Assembly (NCBI GenBank): GCA_013153415.1
Contig: JAADEO010000235.1
Location: 1-8,693 of the forward strand
DNA: 8,693 bases
Source of the DNA: Deltaproteobacteria bacterium
Lineage (GTDB): Bacteria > Desulfobacterota > Anaeroferrophillalia > Anaeroferrophillales > Tharpellaceae
Reading direction: 5' to 3'
Shown here: in pieces, positions 1 through 5,698 of the stretch
How the letters are laid out: every line of letters starts with the position of its first letter
Position numbering within the stretch: position 1 is the first letter of the stretch
Translations under genes and position numbers: made by a program
Notes under the pieces: generated by a model
Seen by the model: only the letters and a program-made list of their open reading frames with translations
Databases searched by the model: none
What the model was told of the DNA's origin: nothing

Positions 1-801
1 CAAAGAAAGCGGATGGCGGCCCTCGTTGGGCGGCGCCGTCCAGCGGCCGCTGAATTCCCCCGGTCGTCGGCCTGGCTCGAGGGGGTATTCCTGGCCGGGT
101 CCGGTAATCACGGTAACCAGGTCGGGAGGGGAATCGAGGGAGTCGATCCGGATGGTGGTTGCAACCGGAGTACCGCTGCGGACATAAGCGGGGTTGACCA
201 GGAATTCTTCAACTTCGTAAGGTTTTCCTGCGGGTCTGTCGGTTGGTAGGGGCGCCGCCGAGGTCAGTTCCTGCAGGCGGGAGGCGAGTCGTATCAGGAT
301 CCGGTTTTTCAGCTCCGCCTGGCTGCGGGGTTCTCCGATTGCCAGCAGAGTGGTCTCTTCGGTCTGCGCCGAGCATTCGTTCAGGCTCCAGACGATCTCG
401 CCGCTTACGGCGGAAAAGACATTCAAGGCCAGGCCGAAGTCGGGTTTGCGGTCGTCGGTGGAGATGTCGGTGATGGTCGCTCCCAGGATCAGTTCACAGT
501 CAAGGTCACGACCCAGTTTGCGGGCTGTGAAGGCATTCAGCCGGCTGCAGTCAAAAACCCGGTTGGCGGCCATGAATTTTCGAACTTCCTTTTCCGCTGC
601 CAGTTCGTAGCCGAACTGCTTCAGGATCTGTTCGAATTGCTGGGTGGTCTCAAGGTCTATGCCGTTGTAATTGATGGAAAGATCGCTTATCGGAATAAGG
701 GCCAGGCGCAGCCCGGCGGCGACCGCCGGGCCCGCAGCGGGTCCGGCCATGAGCAGGGCGAGAAAAATACAAGATAGGAAGAATGCTAGTTTTCGGGGCA
801 T
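1..801 (-). CDS. Secreted CsgG/LpoB-like domain protein with Ig-like C-terminal extension (partial, 3' end off the left edge)
   Basis: The frame is open from ATG at 801 to base 1 without a stop, giving 267 residues of a longer protein. Residues 1-29 form a signal peptide (MPRK, then a hydrophobic run, then a likely cut near AVAA-G). Residues 31-180 look like the alpha/beta domain of CsgG/LpoB-type lipoproteins: a first strand LRLALIPISD, the helix motif ARKLGRDL at 93-100, a strand ELILGATITDIS, then SGEIVWSL at 133-140. The same landmarks occur in the neighbouring protein at 807-1418, so the two are paralogues. Unlike that neighbour there is no lipobox, so this copy is probably periplasmic. 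From about residue 195 a separate beta-rich segment begins (YEVEEFLVNPAYVRSG ... GEFSGRWTAPPNEGRH), which looks like a bacterial Ig-like domain. The ATG lies only 5 bases after the preceding stop, with AGGAAA overlapping that gene's end, so the pair is translationally coupled. The exact function is unknown. Confidence 0.85.
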   Translation of the reverse strand, partial: MPRKLAFFLSCIFLALLMAGPAAGPAVAAGLRLALIPISDLSINYNGIDLETTQQFEQILKQFGYELAAEKEVRKFMAANRVFDCSRLNAFTARKLGRDLDCELILGATITDISTDDRKPDFGLALNVFSAVSGEIVWSLNECSAQTEETTLLAIGEPRSQAELKNRILIRLASRLQELTSAAPLPTDRPAGKPYEVEEFLVNPAYVRSGTPVATTIRIDSLDSPPDLVTVITGPGQEYPLEPGRRPGEFSGRWTAPPNEGRHPLSL

Positions 802-806
802 GAGAT

Positions 807-1418
807 CTAGTTTTCCTGATAATCCATAGTGTCCAGCAACTCTCGTGCGAGCCGGAAACTGACCTGGTTGAAATCGCTGCTGGCCAGACCGAAGATCCGT
901 GACCAGGTATCGTAACCGGTGTCGCTGCCGGCCGCCTGCCAGATGATCCGTCCGCTGCGGATATCGATCAGCTGCATGGTGACGGCGATAACCGGATAGG
1001 TGTAGGTACCGTTGCGCTCCTCGTCATAGAGTTCCACAGCTCCGGTCAGGTAGGCTCCGACCTCCAAGGCCCGGCCCAGTTTGCGGGCGACTTTGGCATC
1101 AACCGCGCTGACATCGCCATTGACCTCCTCGCGGAGAAAAGCGAGGACATCGCCCGGGTTGGCGACTTCAAAGGTCCCGCGACTCAAAATCTCGGTAGTG
1201 ACGATGTTGGTGAAGCGGTTTTCCACCAGCTTGGTCTTGGTATGGTTGGCAAACGGTAGAACCGCGATGCGTTGCAGCAGTTCGATCTCGACGTTTTCGT
1301 CGCGATAGTAGCGCATGTCCTGGCCGGCGCAGCCGGATAAAAGAGACATAAGACAGAACAGGCCGAGAAATATTCCGGCGGTCACAGCGCGGGACAGATT
1401 GGTGGTTTCCGATTTCAT
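807..1418 (-). CDS. CsgG/LpoB-like outer-membrane lipoprotein
   Basis: A 203-residue predicted lipoprotein. A hydrophobic N-terminus ends in a clean lipobox L27-S28-G29-C30, and the mature protein starts CAGQ with no Asp at +2, which fits outer-membrane sorting. The core has the beta-alpha pattern of the CsgG / LpoB / GNA1162 superfamily: RIAVLPFANHT at 50-60, ENRFTNIVTTEILSR at 66-80, ARKLGRALEVGAYLTG at 111-126, and SGRIIWQAAG at 155-164. It is much shorter than curli-secreting CsgG and lacks an obvious stretch for the CsgG transmembrane hairpins, so I infer an LpoB-like periplasmic-facing scaffold or activator rather than a secretion pore. It starts 23 bases after the beta-barrel gene's stop, with GGAAAG ahead of the ATG, and ends 5 bases before its paralogue. 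That places it inside the cytochrome/barrel operon. A role in assembling or stabilising the outer-membrane complex is plausible but not shown. Confidence 0.88.
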   Translation of the reverse strand: MKSETTNLSRAVTAGIFLGLFCLMSLLSGCAGQDMRYYRDENVEIELLQRIAVLPFANHTKTKLVENRFTNIVTTEILSRGTFEVANPGDVLAFLREEVNGDVSAVDAKVARKLGRALEVGAYLTGAVELYDEERNGTYTYPVIAVTMQLIDIRSGRIIWQAAGSDTGYDTWSRIFGLASSDFNQVSFRLARELLDTMDYQEN

Positions 1419-1441
1419 TACACTTTCCGATCTAAGTTTTT

Positions 1442-3484
1442 TCAGTAGCGGAGGCTCAGCTGGACATTCCAGCTGATGGTTCTGCCGTTCTCCTCGCTTT
1501 CGAGGTAGGAGAAGTTGTTGATAATAGTTATCAGGTCACAGGGAATCCAGTTCAGATTGTAGGAAAAAAGATGATCCAGCGAACCCTGGTCGTCAGTCAG
1601 ATTGTAGTTGAAGCTGCTGCGCAGGGTTTCGGTGCAGACCCAGGAAATATTGTTGCTGAAGCGGTTGGTATCGGATTCATCATCCCGATCGATGCGCGAA
1701 GTCAGGGAGAAGATATCCGAGGGTCGCCAGTTGAGACTCATCCCGTAACGATCCATGTTGTCATTGTAACAGTCGAACGTGGTGCTCTCGGTCAGTCGGG
1801 CGGTGAGATCGAAATGCCAGGTGAAGTCGGATTCTTCGTCGTTCTTATTCCAGTATCCGGAAAAATCAGCACTGACATCGGGATATATCTGGGCTGCGAG
1901 GTTGAAATTGATGTTGTCGCTGGTGTCGGTCTTGTCTCCATCTTCATAGTCTTCCGAATGGGTGTAAACCAGGGAAAGGTCGATGGTGTCGATCGGGGTG
2001 GCTTTCCAGCCGGCTGTATATGAACGGTTTTTTTCGTCCGGGTTCTCGTAGGCGTTGAACGCGTTGCTGTTGTTCTTGTAATCGGTCCGGTTTTCGCTGA
2101 TGCCGAGAGTCAGCCAGAAATAGCGGTTCAGATAGTAGTCGCTGTTTAAGTCGTAACTGGTCTCGATCTCATCTTCGTCGAGGTTTTCGGAATTTTCCCG
2201 ATGTTCATAGTCATAGCTCAAGTGGGTGCTCAAGGTCCAGTTCTCGATCGGCATGTAGCTAACCGAAAGCGAGGTTTCGCTGCGCCAGTTTTCGAAAGTA
2301 TGTTCAACTGTGTCGGAGGTGGCGATCCGGGCTTCTCCGACCTCGATTTCGGTGACTTGGAAAGGATCGAAAATGTTGGTGGTGGTCCGCAGTACCAGTT
2401 TGCCATAATGGATGACCGGGGTGTTGATGGTGACCACTGCCAGAGTCAGAACCTCTTCCGGATCGAATTCGTAGGCAACCCGGGGCGGAGTCGGTAGCTT
2501 GTGCCACTCCTCGCCGTCGTCGCTTAGATAGAAATCCCAGGTCAGTTTGTCTCTTTCCGCCGTTTTGAGCTCACGGTCGAAGTAGACTTGCATACGGTTG
2601 ACAGCCCGGTCGCGGGCCAGAAAACCTATGTTGTGATGATCTATCGGATCTGCAATTTCTATACCGGCTCCGACCTGGTAGTTTTTGTCGGTCAGGGCAT
2701 GGTTGACTGCCAGCTTTCCCTCGTCGGGAGAGCTGTCGAGAGCGTAAAAGCCGGTAACCTGCCGGGCCTCGAGAAAGTAATCATTGCCGGCGCCGATCTT
2801 GTCTTTGGTGCGGTCGTGGTTGTAGGTGCCTCTCTGGCTGAGACTGACAGAAACCCGGTTGTCCCATAATGTCCAGCTGGGGGAGAGTTGCAGGGAGGCA
2901 TTGTGATGCTGGTTCTGCGAATCGGTATTCCTGGCGTAATCATCGGTGTTGCTGAGCCGGTAATCGTAGCTGGCTTCAAGAAAACGCCATTCGTAATAGA
3001 TGCCGGTGTTGAGCAGAGTCGATTTGCTGTCTCGCTGGTGAGGACTGGCGTCGTCTTTGCTGTAGCTTTCATTGTAGGTGAAACGCAGGGCCGGCCAGGT
3101 CTCTTCCCACTGGCTGAACCAGGTGGCGTCCCAGCTCCAGTTGTCATAGATGGGCTGATCGCTGTTTTCGATGCGGTCGTAATTGATGCCGAGGGTCGAG
3201 GAGAAGATGTCGTTGCGCAGAGAGAGGTTGGCGTAGGGATTGATACGTGAACTGTCGTCCTCGTCTTTCTCCATGAGATAGCTGTAGCGAAAATTGGAGT
3301 TGAATTCCAGGGCCGAGGTGCATTCCTGGGTCAGGGAGAGATTGTAATTCTGATCGAAATTCCAGTTCTTTTCATCTTCACTGTCGAGATTTCGATAGAT
3401 CAGGTTGCCGGTGGCCGTAAAGGGCTGACCCTGGCCAGAGGTGATGCCGGGCAGGAAGCACAGGCTCAGGCCGGTGACAGCCAT
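1442..3484 (-). CDS. Large outer-membrane beta-barrel protein with inserted discoidin-like domain (putative cytochrome porin)
   Basis: From ATG 3484 the protein has 680 residues. It is dominated by alternating polar/aromatic strands (for example NFRYSYLME, LRFTYNESYS, HLSYDYEHRE, SFNYNLTDDQ) separated by acidic Asp/Glu/Asn-rich loops, and it ends in SWNVQLSLRY. A C-terminal aromatic residue preceded by an amphipathic strand is the usual BAM-recognition signal, so this is an outer-membrane barrel, probably with 20 or more strands. Residues about 235-385 break the barrel pattern. NRMQVYFDREL, TWDFYLSDDGEEWHKL and the following strands resemble an F5/8 type C (discoidin, galactose-binding-like) fold. 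There is no CXXCH. The N-terminus from ATG 3484 gives a truncated signal peptide. The frame stays open upstream and reads KIRVRNFIIW before the Met, so the true start is probably upstream (see the site at 3509-3524). The gene follows the two dodecaheme cytochromes after a hairpin terminator. By context it is the best candidate for a porin-cytochrome barrel, though sequence identity to MtrB/OmbB families could not be tested. Confidence 0.85.
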   Translation of the reverse strand: MAVTGLSLCFLPGITSGQGQPFTATGNLIYRNLDSEDEKNWNFDQNYNLSLTQECTSALEFNSNFRYSYLMEKDEDDSSRINPYANLSLRNDIFSSTLGINYDRIENSDQPIYDNWSWDATWFSQWEETWPALRFTYNESYSKDDASPHQRDSKSTLLNTGIYYEWRFLEASYDYRLSNTDDYARNTDSQNQHHNASLQLSPSWTLWDNRVSVSLSQRGTYNHDRTKDKIGAGNDYFLEARQVTGFYALDSSPDEGKLAVNHALTDKNYQVGAGIEIADPIDHHNIGFLARDRAVNRMQVYFDRELKTAERDKLTWDFYLSDDGEEWHKLPTPPRVAYEFDPEEVLTLAVVTINTPVIHYGKLVLRTTTNIFDPFQVTEIEVGEARIATSDTVEHTFENWRSETSLSVSYMPIENWTLSTHLSYDYEHRENSENLDEDEIETSYDLNSDYYLNRYFWLTLGISENRTDYKNNSNAFNAYENPDEKNRSYTAGWKATPIDTIDLSLVYTHSEDYEDGDKTDTSDNINFNLAAQIYPDVSADFSGYWNKNDEESDFTWHFDLTARLTESTTFDCYNDNMDRYGMSLNWRPSDIFSLTSRIDRDDESDTNRFSNNISWVCTETLRSSFNYNLTDDQGSLDHLFSYNLNWIPCDLITIINNFSYLESEENGRTISWNVQLSLRY

Positions 3485-3508
3485 CCAGATGATGAAATTG
3501 CGGACACG

Positions 3509-3524
3509 AATTTTTGGCCACTCC
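3509..3524 (-). promoter_or_regulatory. Candidate ribosome binding site and non-standard ATT start for the beta-barrel gene
   Basis: No ATG, GTG or TTG occurs in frame between ATG 3484 and the upstream in-frame stop, and ATG 3484 has no Shine-Dalgarno sequence. GGAG (3524-3521) lies 9 bases before an in-frame ATT (3511-3509). Starting there gives MRVRNFIIWMAVTGLSLCFL, a complete signal peptide with charged n-region and hydrophobic core. A CTG at 3526-3524 is in frame but has no usable ribosome binding site. A sequencing error turning ATG into ATT, or an ATT start as in infC, would both explain this. Confidence 0.45.
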
Positions 3525-3531
3525 AGTTGGT

Positions 3532-3576
3532 AAAGGAAGAATGCCCTTCGGCCGCCGCAACTGGCGGCCGAAGGGC
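3532..3576 (-). terminator. Intra-operon rho-independent-like terminator between cytochrome and barrel genes
   Basis: A perfect 14-bp GC-rich inverted repeat has arms at 3543-3556 and 3563-3576 with a 6-base loop. On the minus strand it is followed by ATTCTTCCTTT, a pyrimidine-rich but imperfect U-tract. It lies about 30 bases after the dodecaheme lipoprotein stop and about 30-60 bases before the barrel start. No convincing promoter was found between the hairpin and the barrel gene, so it is best read as a leaky terminator or mRNA-stabilising hairpin that lowers expression of the downstream barrel and lipoprotein genes relative to the cytochromes. Confidence 0.8.
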
Positions 3577-3605
3577 GTTTCTGAGGTTGTCAACGGTATC
3601 CTGGT

Positions 3606-4523
3606 CTACTTGTGACCCGGCAGAATCAAGGCATGCGGTTCGCCGTGACAGGCCTTGCAGTCATGTTTGAAACGATCGAGCATGGCCTTGGAATGCGGCT
3701 GCGAATGACATTTGGTGCACTGCGGGACATAACCGTGCCGGTCGGCATGGCAGAAAACACATTGCAGTTTGGAGTGTTTCCGGTGGCTGTCTATAAGTTT
3801 CTTGGCAACAACCTCGTGACACCCGGCGCAGACCTGGTTCTGGGTGGTTTTGGGGTAATTGATTTCGAGTGGCGAGTGTACCGGGTGACAGGCCAGGCAA
3901 CCACTGTTGTCGGTATAAGGGGTATGCGGGGTGTCGTGACACTCGGTACACTTCGGCAGGTAGCCGTGCCGGGTATGATGACATTCGCTACAGGCGACTT
4001 CGGTGTGAGCGCTCTTGAATTTGGTCAGCTCTTTCTTCTGGGACGGATGGCATTGATCGCATCCTTTGGCCAGGACGTCGAGTTTGACCAGACTGTGAAT
4101 CGGAGCATGGGGATCGGCGTGACAGGTCAGGCATTTGGGAAAGGCCGGCCCGTGTGCAAGATCATGGCAGGTTACGCATTTGGGCACGACTTCAGACCAT
4201 TTTTTACCCGGCTTCCAGGTGTGGAAAGTCTCGTGGCACTCGGTGCAGTCGATCTTATGCTTGCCGCCGTTGTCCCGGATATCGGAGTAGACCGGGTAGT
4301 GGCACTGGGCACATTGGTAGGTGGTCAGCGGTTTTATCTCCTGTTCGTAAATCCCTACCTCTTTGGCCGGTGCGGCGGACTGGTTGGTGGCCGCGGTCTG
4401 GGTTGCGGCCGCCGGGGGCTTGCTCTCCTGTTGACGGCTTTCCTGGGCCGCCACGCATCCATATATGATGACCAGTAAACCGACGACTAACAGTTTCTGC
4501 CATTTAATTGACAACCATTTCAT
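3606..4523 (-). CDS. Dodecaheme c-type cytochrome, predicted outer-membrane lipoprotein
   Basis: A 305-residue protein with 12 CXXCH heme-attachment motifs, their first Cys at residues 71, 93, 116, 131, 155, 178, 192, 209, 232, 255, 269 and 289. Many are followed by a further His as CHxxPH (for example CHADPH, CHDTPH, CHSQPH, CHGEPH), supplying likely distal ligands for bis-His, low-potential hemes. Residues 1-22 are a signal sequence and C23 in IIYGC is a candidate lipidation site. The Tyr at -2 is atypical for a lipobox, so an uncleaved anchor is the alternative. Residues 24-54 are an Ala/Thr/Gln/Pro-rich flexible linker. Hemes 1-4, 5-8 and 9-12 form three similar four-heme units. The heme spacing matches the cytochrome at 4629-5435 almost step for step, so they are paralogues. 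The ATG has a good GGAGG six bases upstream. Expected role: electron transfer at the outer membrane, on the periplasmic or outer face. Known 12-heme proteins such as GSU1996 are built of three-heme modules and so differ. Confidence 0.93.
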   Translation of the reverse strand: MKWLSIKWQKLLVVGLLVIIYGCVAAQESRQQESKPPAAATQTAATNQSAAPAKEVGIYEQEIKPLTTYQCAQCHYPVYSDIRDNGGKHKIDCTECHETFHTWKPGKKWSEVVPKCVTCHDLAHGPAFPKCLTCHADPHAPIHSLVKLDVLAKGCDQCHPSQKKELTKFKSAHTEVACSECHHTRHGYLPKCTECHDTPHTPYTDNSGCLACHPVHSPLEINYPKTTQNQVCAGCHEVVAKKLIDSHRKHSKLQCVFCHADRHGYVPQCTKCHSQPHSKAMLDRFKHDCKACHGEPHALILPGHK

Positions 4524-4628
4524 GAATTTCCTCCCCGACCCGGATAGTTGATTGATAAAAGTTGATTAATTTTGTAGTGTACTTTTGAAAATAAATCAAA
4601 CAGTTTTATGTCCCTCTTCCCGGTTAGC
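4524..4628 (-). other. AT-rich spacer between the two dodecaheme genes
   Basis: This 105-base spacer is clearly more AT-rich than its surroundings and has no hairpin terminator, so the two cytochromes are probably cotranscribed. On the plus strand AGTTGATT occurs twice (4546-4553 and 4560-4567), and the reverse-strand TTGATT occurs again at 4594-4599. A weak sigma-70-like pair can be drawn on the minus strand (TTGATT at 4599-4594 and TACAAA at 4576-4571, 17-base spacing, 4 of 6 matches each), which could be an internal promoter but is within chance for AT-rich DNA. Confidence 0.4.
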
Positions 4629-5435
4629 CTATTTGTGTTCCAGGGCGTGAGCGTCGATATGACAGGTCAGGCAGTCGGGAAATTTCTTGTGAATATCGGC
4701 TCCGTGCGGTTCGCCGTGACAGGTGATGCACTCCGGCACCAGCTTATGCTGGCTCTTGTGGCAGTAGACGCAGAGCAGCAGGTGGTGTTTACTCTGGTTG
4801 GCCGCCAACATCCCGAATTCCTTGTCGTGGCAGCTGCCGCAATACTTGGAGGGAACTTTTTCGTCGTAACGGACAACGGTCGGCATGTGGGGCTTGTGGC
4901 AGCGCAGGCAGTCGGCGTAGGTCATGTAGTCGGCGTGAGGCTCATGACATTCGAGGCATTTCTTGAAGGTGGCGTGTTTGGGGTGGCATTCAGCACAGCT
5001 CAGCTCGGCATGTTTGCTGGGATAGCTCGTCATCTCTTCGCCCTGCTGCTGGTGGCAGGAGAGGCAGACGCCCTTAATCTTCTGGTCGCCACTGCTGATA
5101 TCAATCTCCAGGGGGTGGTGGGGGTTGTGGCAACCGGTGCAGCTGCCGACTTTGAAATGCTGCTGGTCGGCCGGATCGTGACATTCCGAGCACTGGGGAA
5201 TGGCGTTTTCGCCGGCCGGCGGGTGTTCCTTGTGACAGTCGAGGCAGGTCACCGCTTGTTTGTGTTTCGCCCCATGGGTATCGATATCCTTGACCTCTTC
5301 CTGGTGGCACTTGATGCAGTCGCTGTTCTGTAGCTGGTTGTTGGCCGGCGCCGCCGTCTCGGCGGCCCAGGTCGTACCGGTAACCCAGAAAAGCGCCATT
5401 ACCACGATTAACAATGGAAAAATTTTTCGTGACAT
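4629..5435 (-). CDS. Dodecaheme c-type cytochrome, soluble periplasmic
   Basis: A 268-residue protein with 12 CXXCH motifs (first Cys at 40, 64, 82, 99, 124, 147, 160, 176, 199, 222, 236, 255) and extra His residues just after many of them (CHNPHH, CHEPH, CHKPH, CHGEPH), consistent with bis-His heme ligation. Residues 1-24 form a typical Sec signal peptide ending TTWA-A, with no lipobox, so the mature protein should be periplasmic. Only about 20 residues separate neighbouring hemes, so the fold must be a heme wire with little other structure. Hemes 1-4, 5-8 and 9-12 form repeating units; from heme 4 onward the spacing copies that of the downstream lipoprotein cytochrome within a residue or two. 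It is the first gene of the putative operon, behind a sigma-54-like promoter. The ATG has GGGGAA five bases upstream and GGGGAGG further up. Probable role: carrying electrons across the periplasm to the outer-membrane partners. Partners and terminal acceptor are not visible from sequence. Confidence 0.93.
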   Translation of the reverse strand: MSRKIFPLLIVVMALFWVTGTTWAAETAAPANNQLQNSDCIKCHQEEVKDIDTHGAKHKQAVTCLDCHKEHPPAGENAIPQCSECHDPADQQHFKVGSCTGCHNPHHPLEIDISSGDQKIKGVCLSCHQQQGEEMTSYPSKHAELSCAECHPKHATFKKCLECHEPHADYMTYADCLRCHKPHMPTVVRYDEKVPSKYCGSCHDKEFGMLAANQSKHHLLLCVYCHKSQHKLVPECITCHGEPHGADIHKKFPDCLTCHIDAHALEHK

Positions 5436-5530
5436 AACTTCCCCGTTCCTCCCCTTGATGGTCAGCGACCGTTACTGGTTCAAAGTCCGGTTACGAGATG
5501 CGCCCGGGACCTGATATACGCCGCATAAAG

Positions 5531-5546
5531 AGCAATGATTGTGCCG
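5531..5546 (-). promoter_or_regulatory. Sigma-54 (-24/-12) promoter of the cytochrome/barrel operon
   Basis: The minus strand reads CGGCACAATCATTGCT, with the invariant GG (5545-5544) and GC (5533-5532) separated by exactly 10 bases. Compared with consensus TGGCACG-N4-TTGCW, the -24 block differs at its first T and its final G, and the -12 block is perfect. Transcription would start near 5520, leaving a leader of about 85 bases before ATG 5435. A 10-bp dyad centred about 142 bases upstream could be the activator site. No riboswitch was recognised in the leader. Confidence 0.7.
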
Positions 5547-5641
5547 TAAACGGTTGATTGTGTTTTTTTCCGCAGAAGGTGTTTTCTGGGGAATTATAGT
5601 AAGAAGCGTATATAGCTTAGACTGGGTTAAATCACCTTTTT

Positions 5642-5683
5642 CTGGGCTATATGCCACAGTTAAAAGTTGGAGTTATAGCCCAG
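5642..5683. promoter_or_regulatory. 10-bp inverted repeat, candidate enhancer-binding-protein site
   Basis: CTGGGCTATA (5642-5651) and TATAGCCCAG (5674-5683) are perfect inverted copies separated by 22 bases. The centre lies about 142 bases upstream of the predicted sigma-54 start near 5520, the usual range for activator (bEBP) binding. A related half-site AGCTATA occurs on the minus strand near 5610-5620. The repeat begins 16 bases after the NHL gene stop, so a 3' mRNA hairpin is the alternative. It is followed on the minus strand by A's rather than T's, so it is not a classical terminator for that gene. Confidence 0.5.
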
Positions 5684-5698
5684 CTACCGGTTGCCAAT

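Noticed and set aside
3588..3593. Perfect TTGACA (-35-like) on the minus strand after the lipoprotein cytochrome
   Set aside because: The position 17 bases downstream falls in the GC-rich hairpin arm and has no -10 element.
3612..4478. Long plus-strand open frame opposite the lipoprotein cytochrome gene
   Set aside because: It is antisense to a clear 12-heme gene and its length follows from the repeated CXXCH codons and GC bias; no recognisable domain or credible upstream signal.
4571..4599. Sigma-70-like promoter between the dodecaheme genes
   Set aside because: Each hexamer matches 4 of 6 in an AT-rich stretch, which is close to chance; kept only as a remark.
4608..5333. Long plus-strand open frame opposite the soluble cytochrome gene
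   Set aside because: Same reason: a mirror of cysteine/histidine-rich codons, giving an artificial Val/Ala/Gly-rich sequence.
5475..5500. GGTTCAAAGTCC resembling a tRNA T-arm in the leader region
   Set aside because: The flanking bases do not pair as a 5-bp T-stem and no acceptor, D or anticodon arms are present.
5436..5640. Possible c-di-GMP/cGAMP (GEMM) riboswitch upstream of the cytochrome operon, as known in Geobacter
   Set aside because: The conserved GEMM core (GGCAAA, GCAAAGCC and the following stem) is not present on the minus strand.
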